A stretch of DNA of 64,000 nucleotides from Pannonibacter sp. SL95 (GCF_026672425.1 NZ_JAPPRC010000004.1:366501-430500), one strand, 5' to 3'; shown: positions 27,856 to 36,531, numbered from the stretch's first letter. Translations and numbers: made by a program. Notes: generated from the sequence alone by a model not told the origin.

Positions 27856-29304
27856 TCAACCGGCCTTGCGGAACCGCGCGGTGCGCGGATCGCCGACATA
27901 GAGCTTGGCCAGTTCCTGGCCGTCGCGGGCCAGCTGCGCCACGCTCTCATGAATGAAGCGCGCGGTGGCATCGTCCATCAGGTAGCTGAAGTTGAGCCGT
28001 GTCCAGCCCGGCTTCTCCATCTCCTCGCCCGCCTGGATCGAGGCGCGAAGCTCTTCCGAGCGCGTCTGGTCGATGCCGAGCAGCCGGTGTGCGTAGGGCC
28101 CGGCGCAGGCGCAGCCGCCGCGTGCCTGGATGCCGTGGAAATCCGACAGCATCCGTGTGAACAGCTGCGGATGCACCCGGTTGCCGGCCGCATCCTCGAT
28201 CTGGAAGGCGAAGATCGGCAGCCGGTCCTGCTTGTCGCCTGCGAGGATCTTCAGGCTCGTGTGTCCGGCCCAGGCCGCGAAGGCCATCCGGGCGAGGGCC
28301 TTGTCGCGGGAGAGGATGAAGTCCTCGCCGACCGTATCCTTGATCAGGAAGGCAAGGCCGGCGCGGATGTCACCGATGACATTGGGCGTGCCGGCTTCCT
28401 CACGGGCCGCCAGTGAGGCGGAATAGTCGTGCCCCCAGGGCGAGACGAAAGACACAGTGCCGCCGCCCGGCCAGGTCGGCTTCACCGCCCGGACGGCCGA
28501 ATTGCGGATGATCAGGATGCCCGAGGCGCCCGGTCCGCCGGGGAACTTATGTGGCGAGACAACGATTGCATCCCTGGCACAGTCGCTGCCGGAGTTCATG
28601 CGGATCGGCAGATAGGGGCCGCCGCCGGCATAGTCCCACAGCGCCAGCGCCCCATGCGCCTTGAGCAGCCGCGTCACTGCGTCCACATCGGTCAAGAGAC
28701 CGGTGACGTTGGAGGCGGCGGAAAAGGCGCCGATGACGAGGGGCCGGCCGGCCAGACGGATCAGCTCGGCCTGAAGCTGCGCCATGTCGGGGCCGCCCTC
28801 GGCCGCCTCGGCGATCTCGATCACCTCGGCGCCGCTCTCGCGCCAGGGCAGGATGTTGGAATGATGCTCGTAGGGGCCGATCAGGACCGCCGCCCGGTCG
28901 TCGCCTGTCGTGCCATGAAGGCCCGCGACGCCGAACAGGTTGGCCGCCCGGTTGATTGCCGCCGTCGCGCCCGAGCCGGTGAAGATGACGGTGCAGTCCT
29001 CGCCCGCGCCCGTAACCTCTGCGATCAGGGCCCGCGCCTCGCGCCGCAGCTGCGTCATGCGCGCGCCGCACCAGGACGCTTCCGTGTGGCTGTTGGCGTA
29101 ATAGGGCAGCACCTCGGCGAGGATGAACTCCTCCACCTGCCGCAGGGCCCGGCCGGAAGCGGTGTAATCCGCATAGACCAGCTTGCGCGACCCGAACGCG
29201 CCTTCGATCTCGATGCCTTCGCCGATCAATCCGGCGCGCAGCGTATCAACGAGCGATGGGTTTGCGGCCAGGTGGTCACGGAAATCGGCAAGGGACATCG
29301 GCAT
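27856..29304 (-). CDS. Class V aminotransferase (cysteine desulfurase-like, PLP)
   Basis: The protein has about 482 residues starting at ATG 29304, which has AGGA eight bases upstream; an ATG three codons earlier is the alternative. It shows the fold-type I order: VIFTGSGATAAINRAANLFG, a PLP-contact region ALWDYAGGGPYLP, and the PLP lysine in VVSPHKFPGGPGASG. The C-terminal half carries ARGGCACAGPYAHRLLGID, a cysteine-rich loop. This places it near the NifS/Csd group but it is longer. Divergent from an Lrp-type regulator 119 bases away, which probably controls it. The substrate is unknown. Confidence 0.85.
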   Translation of the reverse strand: MPMSLADFRDHLAANPSLVDTLRAGLIGEGIEIEGAFGSRKLVYADYTASGRALRQVEEFILAEVLPYYANSHTEASWCGARMTQLRREARALIAEVTGAGEDCTVIFTGSGATAAINRAANLFGVAGLHGTTGDDRAAVLIGPYEHHSNILPWRESGAEVIEIAEAAEGGPDMAQLQAELIRLAGRPLVIGAFSAASNVTGLLTDVDAVTRLLKAHGALALWDYAGGGPYLPIRMNSGSDCARDAIVVSPHKFPGGPGASGILIIRNSAVRAVKPTWPGGGTVSFVSPWGHDYSASLAAREEAGTPNVIGDIRAGLAFLIKDTVGEDFILSRDKALARMAFAAWAGHTSLKILAGDKQDRLPIFAFQIEDAAGNRVHPQLFTRMLSDFHGIQARGGCACAGPYAHRLLGIDQTRSEELRASIQAGEEMEKPGWTRLNFSYLMDDATARFIHESVAQLARDGQELAKLYVGDPRTARFRKAG

Positions 29305-29423
29305 GGCGGGCATCCTGCAAAAGAGCGAATTCGGAAGAATTTATGCGATGCCTCTTGAGATGAATTCCAAAATTTCACACTCTGGAGATCAATGACCTGA
29401 AATTTGTTCGATGGAACCCGGGA

Positions 29424-29894
29424 ATGATTGACCAGTTCAACAAGGCCATCCTGAAGGCCCTGCAGCAGGATGGCAGCCTGACCCAGCGCGAATTGTCAGA
29501 GAAGGTGAACCTTTCTCCCAACGCCTGCTGGAACCGCATCCAGACCCTCAAGAAAGAGGGCGTGATCACCGGCCAGACCGTGCAGCTTGACCGCACCCGT
29601 CTCGGGCTTGATCTGGTGGTGTTTGCCATGATCCGTACCCGGCACCATTCGGCCGAATGGCTCGAGACCTTCCGCCGCCATGTACAGACCATTCCCGAGG
29701 TCATCGACTTCTTCCGCATCGGCGGGGACTACGACTACCTGCTCAAGGTCGTCACCCGGGACATGGCCAGTTACGATTCCGTCTATCGCCGCCTGATTGC
29801 AGGCGTCGAACTGGATAGTGTGACCTCCTATTTCGCGATGGAAGCCATCGAGGAACAGCGGCCCTTGCCGATCCAGGAAACGCGCGAACGGTAA
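29424..29894 (+). CDS. Lrp/AsnC family transcriptional regulator
   Basis: The 156 residues have an N-terminal winged helix-turn-helix (LKALQQDGSLTQRELSEKVN, then SPNACWNRIQTLKKEGVI) at about 8-52. The ligand-binding RAM domain includes VIDFFRIGGDYDYLLKVVT and ends near VTSYFAMEAIEEQRPLPI. Such proteins form octamers and respond to amino acids. It is transcribed away from the class V aminotransferase gene, so local control of that gene and autoregulation are likely (inference). Confidence 0.93.
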   Translation: MIDQFNKAILKALQQDGSLTQRELSEKVNLSPNACWNRIQTLKKEGVITGQTVQLDRTRLGLDLVVFAMIRTRHHSAEWLETFRRHVQTIPEVIDFFRIGGDYDYLLKVVTRDMASYDSVYRRLIAGVELDSVTSYFAMEAIEEQRPLPIQETRER

Positions 29895-29986
29895 ACTGGG
29901 CAGAAATCGTGATCCCGGTCACACATGTCCAAAAGGGTCACAGCGCCGCCGCGAAGAATTCTCCAAACCATCATCTGAAACGCCAA

Positions 29987-30002
29987 GATCAGGCGCCTGA
30001 TC
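29987..30002. promoter_or_regulatory. Perfect 16-bp palindrome upstream of the creD-like gene
   Basis: GATCAGGCGCCTGATC is fully self-complementary and ends 34 bases before the ATG at 30037. The position fits an operator or a transcript-leader hairpin. The cognate regulator is unknown; no two-component genes adjoin. Confidence 0.45.
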
Positions 30003-30036
30003 ATACTGCACTTCCATTTCGAGAAGGCTTTTGATC

Positions 30037-31464
30037 ATGACGTTTGCGCAATTCTGCATGGCCCTGCTCGGTGCATTGCGCCGGGTTCTGGCGTCGCCGG
30101 CATTCAAGGCCGGAATCATTTCAGTCCTGACCCTGTTTCTGCTCATTCCAACCGTGATGGTGTCCAGCCTCGTTGACGAGCGGCAATTCCGGGCCCGCGA
30201 TGTAGCCGAGGACATCGCGGCCGGCTGGGGTCGCAAGCAGACAGTCATCGGCCCGGTTCTGGTGTCCTATTTCATCGAGGAGGTGCCTCGGGAGGAGACC
30301 GTGAACGGCGAAGTGCGCCGCCGCACGGAACGATACAGGCGCTGGGCCGTGTCGCTTCCGCGCGACCTCGACATCCGTGCGAAGATCGCAACGGAAGACC
30401 GCAAGCTGTCGCTCTACAGCCTGCCGGTTTACCGCGCCGACATTCGCCTCACCGGTCACTTCGCGCCGATGACGGCGGACAGGGTGCCGCCCCGCCACGG
30501 CGGCCAGGTTCGGGCGTCCGATGAACAGCCGCGCGTGATCGCGTCCTTGAGCGAACTTCGCTCCGTGAAGTCGGAAATTCTCCTGGTCGTTGATGGTGGC
30601 AAGCCGCGCGCCTTCGAACCGGGGACTGCCGGCACGGGCCTGCCCGGCAACACGGGCTATGCGATCAACAGCACCGTGACGCCGGCTGAAGCCACCAGCG
30701 GCTTCGGCTTCGAGATCCCGATCGTGCTGAACGGGTCGAGCGCCTTCCATGTTGCGCCGATGGGACGGACAACCCAGGTGAGCCTCACGTCGAACTGGCC
30801 ACATCCGGGCTTTGCCGGTGGCCTGCTGCCGGATCAGCGCGAGATCACGGCGGACGGGTTCACGGCCAGCTGGTCGCTGCCGAACCTTGCCCGCGGTCTG
30901 CCCGATGTCGAGTTCGATGGCAGGCTGCCGTTCGAGCTGGGTACGCTCGGCGTCAACCTCGTGCAGCAGGTCGATCTTTACCAGACCATCGACCGGTCGG
31001 TGAAATACGCGATCTTCTTCATCACGCTCACCTTCCTCGCCGTGTTTCTGATCGAGATGCGGGCGCCGGGGCGCGTGCACTGGACCCAGTATGGCCTGAC
31101 GGGCCTGGCGCTGGTCGTGTTCTATGTGATGCTGCTCGCGCTGGCCGAACACGTCGGCTACGACATCGCCTATCTGGCGGCATCCACTGCGGTGACCCTG
31201 CTCATTGCGATCTACATCGGGCTGCTGGTTGCCAGCCGCCGGGCTGGCCTCGTCATGGGTCTGGTGCTCGCCAGTGTCTACGGCACGCTCTACCTGCTGA
31301 TGCGCGAGGAAGACTATGCCATGCTGGTCGGCTCGTTCATCGCCTTTGCGGCCATTGCGGTGACCATGTTCGCAACCCGCAAGCTGGACTGGTCAGGTGC
31401 GGGGCCGGAGCAAGATCCGGTCCTGAACCTTGATGCAGGCGCAATGGCAGAGCCCCGCACCTGA
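30037..31464 (+). CDS. CreD-like inner membrane protein
   Basis: The ATG at 30037 gives 475 residues. An N-terminal membrane segment (FKAGIISVLTLFLLIPTVMV) is followed by the CreD signature VSSLVDERQFRARDVAEDIA. A large soluble, probably periplasmic, region of about 250 residues comes next. Five or six membrane helices follow, starting near SVKYAIFFITLTFLAVFLIE and ending near residue 450. CreD in enterics belongs to the CreBC regulon and affects envelope integrity and beta-lactam response. No creB or creC lies nearby, so regulation here must differ. Confidence 0.9.
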   Translation: MTFAQFCMALLGALRRVLASPAFKAGIISVLTLFLLIPTVMVSSLVDERQFRARDVAEDIAAGWGRKQTVIGPVLVSYFIEEVPREETVNGEVRRRTERYRRWAVSLPRDLDIRAKIATEDRKLSLYSLPVYRADIRLTGHFAPMTADRVPPRHGGQVRASDEQPRVIASLSELRSVKSEILLVVDGGKPRAFEPGTAGTGLPGNTGYAINSTVTPAEATSGFGFEIPIVLNGSSAFHVAPMGRTTQVSLTSNWPHPGFAGGLLPDQREITADGFTASWSLPNLARGLPDVEFDGRLPFELGTLGVNLVQQVDLYQTIDRSVKYAIFFITLTFLAVFLIEMRAPGRVHWTQYGLTGLALVVFYVMLLALAEHVGYDIAYLAASTAVTLLIAIYIGLLVASRRAGLVMGLVLASVYGTLYLLMREEDYAMLVGSFIAFAAIAVTMFATRKLDWSGAGPEQDPVLNLDAGAMAEPRT

Positions 31465-31483
31465 GTCTCGATGGTCCCGAGGA

Positions 31484-32212
31484 TCACAGCGCCGAGGCAA
31501 TCTCTTCGACGATGGCCTCGGCGGCCCGGCGCGGATCGGCAGCCCGGCTGATCGGCCGGCCGATGACGAGATAGTCGGACCCCGCGCGGATTGCGTCCGC
31601 CGGGGTCATCACGCGCTTCTGGTCGCCGTGGTCGCTGCCGGCGGGGCGCACGCCCGGCGTCACGATCACCAGCTCCTCGCCAACCAGCGGCCGCACCAGC
31701 GGCGCTTCCAGCGGCGAACAGACGAGGCCACCCATTCCGGCGGCCCGGGCATCGGCGGCCCGGCTGGTGACGAGATCGCGCACCTGCTTGCCGTATCCGG
31801 CGGCAGTCACGTCCGCCTCGTCCATCGAGGTGAGCACGGTAACGCCGAGCAGGCAGAGATCGGTGATGCCTGTGTCCTCAAGCGCGGTCACGGCGGCGCG
31901 CATGGTCTTCGGATAGGCATGCAGCGTGACGAAGCGCACGCCCATGCGGGCGATGTTGCGCACGGCGCTGGCGATGGTGTTGTCGATGTCGAGCAGCTTC
32001 ACATCGAGGAACACGTCGATGCCCTCGCCCGCCAGTTCGCGGGCCAGCTCCAGTCCGCCGGCAAACTGCAGCTCCATCCCGATCTTGTACACGCCGACCG
32101 CCCCCTTGGTCGCCGCGATCAGATCCCGCGCCTCGGCAACTGTCGGCACGTCCAGGGGCAGCACGAGCCGGCCGGTGGCAGACTGCGGGGCAAAGGGACT
32201 GCGGCGCGTCAT
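31484..32212 (-). CDS. pyrF: Orotidine 5'-phosphate decarboxylase
   Basis: PyrF makes UMP from OMP, the last step of de novo pyrimidine synthesis. The ATG at 32212 gives 242 residues starting [11 protein letters not shown]. The catalytic Lys/Asp array is in [35 protein letters not shown] and [19 protein letters not shown] follow, and the phosphate-binding [12 protein letters not shown] is near the end. Convergent with the creD-like gene (19-base gap) and divergent from hisB. Confidence 0.96.
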   Translation of the reverse strand: MTRRSPFAPQSATGRLVLPLDVPTVAEARDLIAATKGAVGVYKIGMELQFAGGLELARELAGEGIDVFLDVKLLDIDNTIASAVRNIARMGVRFVTLHAYPKTMRAAVTALEDTGITDLCLLGVTVLTSMDEADVTAAGYGKQVRDLVTSRAADARAAGMGGLVCSPLEAPLVRPLVGEELVIVTPGVRPAGSDHGDQKRVMTPADAIRAGSDYLVIGRPISRAADPRRAAEAIVEEIASAL

Positions 32213-32342
32213 GGGAGGCTCCATTTGACAGGGCGATGGCACGTTTGGTGTGGCGGTCTAGTACCAGCAGCCCTGCGCTTCCGCCAGTCGTTTGCGTGCA
32301 GCAGCAGGGAAAGCAAGCCGGTCCTTTCCGGTTCTTGCGGCC

Positions 32343-32362
32343 AATGGACCGGTCAGTCCATT
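32343..32362. promoter_or_regulatory. Dyad in the pyrF-hisB intergenic region
   Basis: The arms AATGGAC (32343-32349) and GTCCATT (32356-32362) are perfectly complementary across a six-base CGGTCA centre. The size and symmetry resemble TetR-family operators. It lies about 80 bases before the hisB ATG and could sit in either divergent promoter. No regulator gene is adjacent. Confidence 0.4.
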
Positions 32363-32442
32363 TTTGTTTCAATGGCTTCCCGCGCCTGCTAAAACACCGC
32401 GGTTTCGCCGGTGCTCCTCACCGGCCGAGGGAAGGACGACAG

Positions 32443-33036
32443 ATGCGCACAGCGACGATCTCGCGCAACACCAAGGAAACCCGCATCGAGGTGGAGATCA
32501 ACCTGGACGGCACCGGCGCCTATGACGTGGCGACGGGCGTCGGTTTCTTTGACCATATGCTGGAACAGCTTGCGCGACATTCGCTGATCGACATCAAGAT
32601 CCGCGCCGAGGGCGACACCCACATCGATTTTCATCACACGGTCGAGGATGTCGGCATCGCGCTCGGTCAGGCGCTGTCGCGGGCGCTGGGCGACATGTCC
32701 GGCATCACCCGCTATGCCGACACCCATCTGGCCATGGACGAGGCGCTGACGCGCTGCGCGCTGGATGTGTCGGGCCGGCCCTTCCTTGTCTGGCAGGTCG
32801 AGTTCCCGCGCCCGAAGGTCGGGGACTTCGACACGGAGCTGTTCGAGGAATTCTTCCGCGCCTTCGCCATGAATGCCGGGATCACCCTGCATATCGCCAA
32901 TCTCTACGGTTCCAACTGCCACCACATTGCCGAAACCTGCTTCAAGGCGGTGGCCCGGACCCTGCGCAAGGCCATCGAGGTCGATCCGCGCCAGGCCGGC
33001 CGCGTTCCCACCACCAAGGGCCAGCTCGGCGGCTGA
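32443..33036 (+). CDS. hisB: Imidazoleglycerol-phosphate dehydratase
   Basis: This is a manganese enzyme of histidine synthesis. The ATG at 32443 gives 197 residues starting [20 protein letters not shown]. The first metal motif is [17 protein letters not shown] and the second is [13 protein letters not shown], each with the HHxxE pattern. There is no fused phosphatase domain, as is normal outside enterobacteria. First gene of the his block; the DUF2628 gene follows after 12 bases. Confidence 0.97.
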   Translation: MRTATISRNTKETRIEVEINLDGTGAYDVATGVGFFDHMLEQLARHSLIDIKIRAEGDTHIDFHHTVEDVGIALGQALSRALGDMSGITRYADTHLAMDEALTRCALDVSGRPFLVWQVEFPRPKVGDFDTELFEEFFRAFAMNAGITLHIANLYGSNCHHIAETCFKAVARTLRKAIEVDPRQAGRVPTTKGQLGG

Positions 33037-33048
33037 ACGAGGCGAGAC

Positions 33049-33549
33049 ATGAGCGTTTACATGGTGATGCTTCCGCCCGAAGCGGATGCGGTCGCGCCGT
33101 CCGGCCTGCCGTCGCCGCGTGCGGCGGAGCGGGTCGTGTTCGTGCGCGACGGGTTTTCGGCCCCGGCCTTCGTCTTTTCCGGGCTCTGGATGCTGTGGAA
33201 CCGGCTTTGGCTGCCGTTTCTCGGGTATCTGGTGCTGACGCTGGGCCTTGAGCTCGGCACGCTGGCGCTCGGCAATTCTGTTCCTGGCATTGCGGCCTTC
33301 TGCGCCAGCCTGCTGATCGGCTTCGAGGCCGGCACCCTGCGCCGCTGGCAGCTTGAGCGGCGCGGCTACCGCTTTGCGGCGGTCGTCGCCGCAGACACCG
33401 CCGAGGAAGCAGAAATCCGCTACTTCATGGGCACGCAGACCCCGCGTCCCGTTTCCCCCCGCCCGTCTGCGCCTGCTGGCGGCATCGTTCCGCGCATCGG
33501 CACCCAGCCGGTCGTCGGTCTCACGCTTGGCCAGGGAGGCATCCGTTGA
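33049..33549 (+). CDS. DUF2628 domain-containing membrane protein
   Basis: The 166-residue protein begins [10 protein letters not shown] and has [20 protein letters not shown] at about 28-47, the DUF2628 signature. Two hydrophobic segments follow (about 47-75 and 78-100), then [20 protein letters not shown]. The C-terminal 40 residues are proline-rich and likely disordered. Its position between hisB and hisH recurs in Alphaproteobacteria, but no role in histidine synthesis is known. Its stop overlaps the TTG start of hisH. Confidence 0.87.
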   Translation: MSVYMVMLPPEADAVAPSGLPSPRAAERVVFVRDGFSAPAFVFSGLWMLWNRLWLPFLGYLVLTLGLELGTLALGNSVPGIAAFCASLLIGFEAGTLRRWQLERRGYRFAAVVAADTAEEAEIRYFMGTQTPRPVSPRPSAPAGGIVPRIGTQPVVGLTLGQGGIR

Positions 33550-34199
33550 GCGTTGCCATCATCGATTACGGTTCCGGCAACCTGCGCTCCGCCGCCAAGG
33601 CTTTCGAGCGCGCGGCCCGAGAGCACGCGCGCGTGCCGGATGTGTTCGTCACCGCCGATCCGGACCGGGTCGCGAAGGCGGACCGCATCGTGCTGCCGGG
33701 CGTTGGCGCCTATGCTGACTGCCGCCGAGGTCTCGACGCTGTTTCTGGCATGACCGAGGCGCTGGAAGAAGCCGTCCGCAGCAAGGGGCGGCCGTTCCTC
33801 GGCATTTGCGTCGGCATGCAGCTGATGGCCTCGCGCGGGCTCGAGTTCGAGACCGTGGCCGGCCTCGACTGGATCCCGGGCGATGTCGCGGCCATGCAGC
33901 CCTCAGACCCGGCGCTCAAGATCCCGCATATGGGCTGGAACACGATTGCCGTTCGTCCGCAGAGCCATCCGGTTCTCAAGGGTCTCGATGTTGGCCCCGA
34001 TGGCCTGCACGCCTATTTCGTCCACTCGTTCCATTTCGCCTGCACGAAGGACGAGCATCGGCTGGCCACTTTCGACTACGCCGGCACCTTCACCGCCATG
34101 GTGGCACGCGACAACATGGTGGGCACGCAGTTCCACCCGGAAAAGAGCCAGCGGCTTGGCCTCGGCCTGATCGCCAATTTCCTGGACTGGGCGCCCTGA
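33546..34199 (+). CDS. hisH: Imidazole glycerol phosphate synthase, glutaminase subunit
   Basis: HisH releases ammonia from glutamine and passes it to HisF. The 217 residues start at TTG in a TTGA overlap with the preceding stop, giving [20 protein letters not shown]. The nucleophile is in [15 protein letters not shown]; the other triad members are in the C-terminal [20 protein letters not shown] is also present. hisF, its partner, lies 2.3 kb downstream, separated by two inserted genes. Confidence 0.97.
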   Translation: MSVAIIDYGSGNLRSAAKAFERAAREHARVPDVFVTADPDRVAKADRIVLPGVGAYADCRRGLDAVSGMTEALEEAVRSKGRPFLGICVGMQLMASRGLEFETVAGLDWIPGDVAAMQPSDPALKIPHMGWNTIAVRPQSHPVLKGLDVGPDGLHAYFVHSFHFACTKDEHRLATFDYAGTFTAMVARDNMVGTQFHPEKSQRLGLGLIANFLDWAP

Positions 34200-34219
34200 G
34201 GCGCCCAGTTGGGATTTTC

Positions 34220-34504
34220 TTACTCGAACAAATCTAGCTGATCACGGTCCTGAGGTATCGCCATTACCTTAAATCTTGGCTTGCTTGGACTCGGATTTAT
34301 GGATTTAGAAAGCGTAGGGTCAATTTGGCAAAGCTTTTTGTATGCTTTTGGAAGCGCTTCAGGGTGTACTTTCCCTTGCCAAACCTCATACCAACGGCGC
34401 GGATCAACTCCGTACTTGGCGACAAGCTCACGGACTTTTCTCCCTTGCCATCGTTCAATGGTACCCGCTATGGCTTCATCTTCAGTCAACTTACCAGCAC
34501 TCAT
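34220..34504 (-). CDS. Small helix-turn-helix-like protein with C-terminal sliding-clamp-binding motif
   Basis: The 94-residue protein is encoded antisense between hisH and hisA. GAGGT lies six bases before its ATG, which supports real translation. The first half, with DEAIAGTIERWQGRKVRELV and AKYGVDPRRWYEVWQGKVHP, reads like a helix-turn-helix. The second half is basic and serine/proline-rich, and the protein ends in RDQLDLFE. QLDLF matches the consensus QL(S/D)LF by which proteins bind the DNA polymerase beta clamp. I do not recognise a family. Base composition is more AT-rich than the his genes, so it was probably acquired. Confidence 0.65.
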   Translation of the reverse strand: MSAGKLTEDEAIAGTIERWQGRKVRELVAKYGVDPRRWYEVWQGKVHPEALPKAYKKLCQIDPTLSKSINPSPSKPRFKVMAIPQDRDQLDLFE

Positions 34505-34869
34505 ATGCTACCTCGTATTCTGAGCCAGGGCACTGGAACCAAGTTGCATACAATTTCCATATTGACGGCCCGAGATGGGTATGATTCCGTCATAGACGCA
34601 TTTACAAGTGCAACGCCCGCCAGTGCTCTTATGTTGGTCGGGCAAGAAAAGTCGGGCCGGAATCCCGACTTTTCTTTTGATTTCTACAAACTAAGATCAT
34701 ATGGCGAGTCGGTCGCGATGCCTATACTGAAAGCCTTCATGCAAGGCAGTAGGGCATCAGCGGGAAATTATAATATTTTCAAATATTTATTCAGATTTCG
34801 ATTGCAGCGTATTTTCTGCGGTTGTGGAAAAAGCCGGTCAAAAAGAACAAAAGAGGCACGGAGCGTAGT
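34505..34869. other. AT-rich non-coding segment between the 94-residue gene and hisA
   Basis: This 365-base stretch is clearly more AT-rich than the surrounding genes, especially 34760-34800. It holds an intrinsic terminator (34644-34676) and a TATAAT at 34769-34774, about 96 bases before the hisA ATG; no good -35 box precedes it at 16-18 bases. A plus-strand frame of 182 codons runs through it and the antisense small gene, but I see no conserved features and treat it as spurious. Confidence 0.5.
34644..34676 (+). terminator. Intrinsic terminator between hisH and hisA
   Basis: A perfect 13-bp stem, AAGAAAAGTCGGG with CCCGACTTTTCTT, has a seven-base loop and is followed by a T-rich run. In this orientation it would stop transcripts coming from hisH, so hisA would need its own promoter. 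Confidence 0.75.
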
Positions 34870-35607
34870 ATGATTCTCTTCCCCGCCATTGACCTCAAGG
34901 ACGGCCAGTGCGTTCGCCTGAAGCTCGGCGACATGAACGAGGCCACCGTCTTCAACGACAATCCCGGCGCCCAGGCCAAGACCTTCGAGGACCAGGGCTT
35001 CGAATGGCTGCATGTGGTCGACCTCAACGGCGCCTTTGCCGGCGAGAGCCGCAACGGTGACGCCGTGGACGCCATTCTGGCTTCAACGAAGAACCCGGTG
35101 CAGCTTGGTGGCGGCATCCGCACGCTGGCCCATGTCGAGGCCTGGCTTGCCAAGGGCATCGCCCGCGTCATCCTCGGCACGGTGGCCGTGCGTGATCCGG
35201 AGCTCGTCAAGGCGGCCTGCAAGGCCTTTCCGGGCAAGGTTGCCGTCGGCATCGACGCCCGCGGTGGCCATGTGGCCGTCGAGGGCTGGGCCGAGACTTC
35301 GGAACTCACAGCCGTCGATCTCGCCCGCCGCTTCGAGGACGCCGGCGTGTCGGCGATCATCTACACCGACATCGACCGCGACGGCGTGCTGAAGGGCCTC
35401 AACATCCCCTCGACGCTGGAACTCGCCCGCGCAGTCTCTATCCCCGTGATCGCGTCGGGCGGGCTTGCCTCCATCGACGACATCCATCGCCTGCTGGAGC
35501 CCGATTGCGCGATCCTCGAGGGCGCGATCTCCGGCCGCGCGCTCTATGACGGCCGGCTCGACCCGGCCGAGGCGATGCGGTTGATCCGGGCGGCAAGGGA
35601 AAGCTGA
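34870..35607 (+). CDS. hisA: Phosphoribosylformimino-5-aminoimidazole carboxamide ribotide isomerase (ProFAR isomerase)
   Basis: HisA is a TIM-barrel isomerase of histidine synthesis. The ATG at 34870 gives 245 residues starting [20 protein letters not shown], with the catalytic Asp8. The second catalytic aspartate is in [10 protein letters not shown]. Phosphate-binding segments are QLGGGIRT and [14 protein letters not shown] lies just upstream of the ATG. It is isolated from hisH by a terminator and from hisF by an antisense DUF3800 gene. Confidence 0.97.
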   Translation: MILFPAIDLKDGQCVRLKLGDMNEATVFNDNPGAQAKTFEDQGFEWLHVVDLNGAFAGESRNGDAVDAILASTKNPVQLGGGIRTLAHVEAWLAKGIARVILGTVAVRDPELVKAACKAFPGKVAVGIDARGGHVAVEGWAETSELTAVDLARRFEDAGVSAIIYTDIDRDGVLKGLNIPSTLELARAVSIPVIASGGLASIDDIHRLLEPDCAILEGAISGRALYDGRLDPAEAMRLIRAARES

Positions 35608-35653
35608 ATCAGATGAAGGGGTTGGAACTGTTTGCTTAAGTCTATGAAAAGGC

Positions 35654-35681
35654 TTGACAAAATCTGAAAATCCCTTATCTT
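35654..35681 (+). promoter_or_regulatory. Sigma70-like promoter reading toward hisF
   Basis: TTGACA (35654-35659) and TATCTT (35676-35681) are 16 bases apart. The nearest plus-strand gene is hisF, 850 bases away, with the DUF3800 gene between in antisense. It could supply hisF, hisE and coaA, drive an RNA antisense to DUF3800, or be chance. Confidence 0.4.
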
Positions 35682-35748
35682 TGATCCAAATGGATTGGGG
35701 GTTCCCGGTCGGCGTCAGGCTCTGGAGTAATCCGGGGCCTTTCGCTTT

Positions 35749-36486
35749 TCAGGCGAAGGTTCCACGTCCCTTCGCATCCAGGGATATGCCGCCGATCATC
35801 TTTTGGGACAGGATCTCGAAGGCCCGGTTCGGCTGATCCTTGCGGAAAACGCTGAGGGCCAGGGGCCGGGCGGTTAGATCGGCAATCTGTAGACCCGTTG
35901 AATTGGATTTCTTGTCGAGAAAAATCACCTCAAAGCCGGGCATTGGCTTCCGGATCTGGTTGTCTCCGGCAATGATCCGGCGAAAGGCCAGTTCCAGCTC
36001 CTGATCCTCACGTGCCCCGCGCTTCTCGAAGATGAAGAACGTCCGCCTGCCGGCTTCCTTCTTCGCCTTGAGAAACTGGTAAACCTTCACAAGACAGACC
36101 CCGAGAGCGATGGCGTAAGGATTGTCCGGAAAGAAATCCAGCTTCAGCTCACTTTTCAGGATGACGCATCCGGCGATCCGGAAGGACGAAGCCTCGATGC
36201 AGTCTGACACATCTTGCAGGAAGCTTTCGCGCAGCCTCTGATCAGTGAAAAGCCTGAAATCGCCCTTCTGCTTTCTGATCTCGTGCTCGTGCAGAATGAC
36301 CGCATCATGGCCGAAATAGCGGAACTTGATCCGCTGGAAGCGGGGAACGATCTGGTTGCAATAGCTTGATTTTTTGAAGCCACAGAGCGACAAGGCAAAA
36401 ACTGGAAAGTTCACGTCGATGGACGTCAGCGAATGATCACCGCTTTCGTCTGCATAGAAGATGTAAGAGCTGTCTGCCTCTGCCAT
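35749..36486 (-). CDS. DUF3800 domain-containing protein
   Basis: The 245 residues begin SSYIFYADESGDHSLTSID after five residues; the DESGDHS segment is the hallmark of DUF3800. Later conserved acidic residues fall in FIFEKRGAREDQELELAFRR and TGLQIADLTARPLA. The pattern of invariant Asp/Glu residues suggests a metal-dependent nuclease-like fold (inference). Members are often found with mobile or defence genes; the biochemical role is not established. It lies antisense between hisA and hisF, 45 bases before hisF, and looks like a foreign insertion. Confidence 0.85.
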   Translation of the reverse strand: MAEADSSYIFYADESGDHSLTSIDVNFPVFALSLCGFKKSSYCNQIVPRFQRIKFRYFGHDAVILHEHEIRKQKGDFRLFTDQRLRESFLQDVSDCIEASSFRIAGCVILKSELKLDFFPDNPYAIALGVCLVKVYQFLKAKKEAGRRTFFIFEKRGAREDQELELAFRRIIAGDNQIRKPMPGFEVIFLDKKSNSTGLQIADLTARPLALSVFRKDQPNRAFEILSQKMIGGISLDAKGRGTFA

Positions 36487-36531
36487 TCAGATTCCATATC
36501 TGCGTGGCCATGAAAATGCAAAGGCCCGCGC

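Noticed and set aside
34325-34873. Plus-strand frame of 182 codons across the hisH-hisA gap
   Set aside because: It runs antisense to the better-supported 94-residue gene and through a terminator hairpin, has no good ribosome binding site and no recognisable domain.
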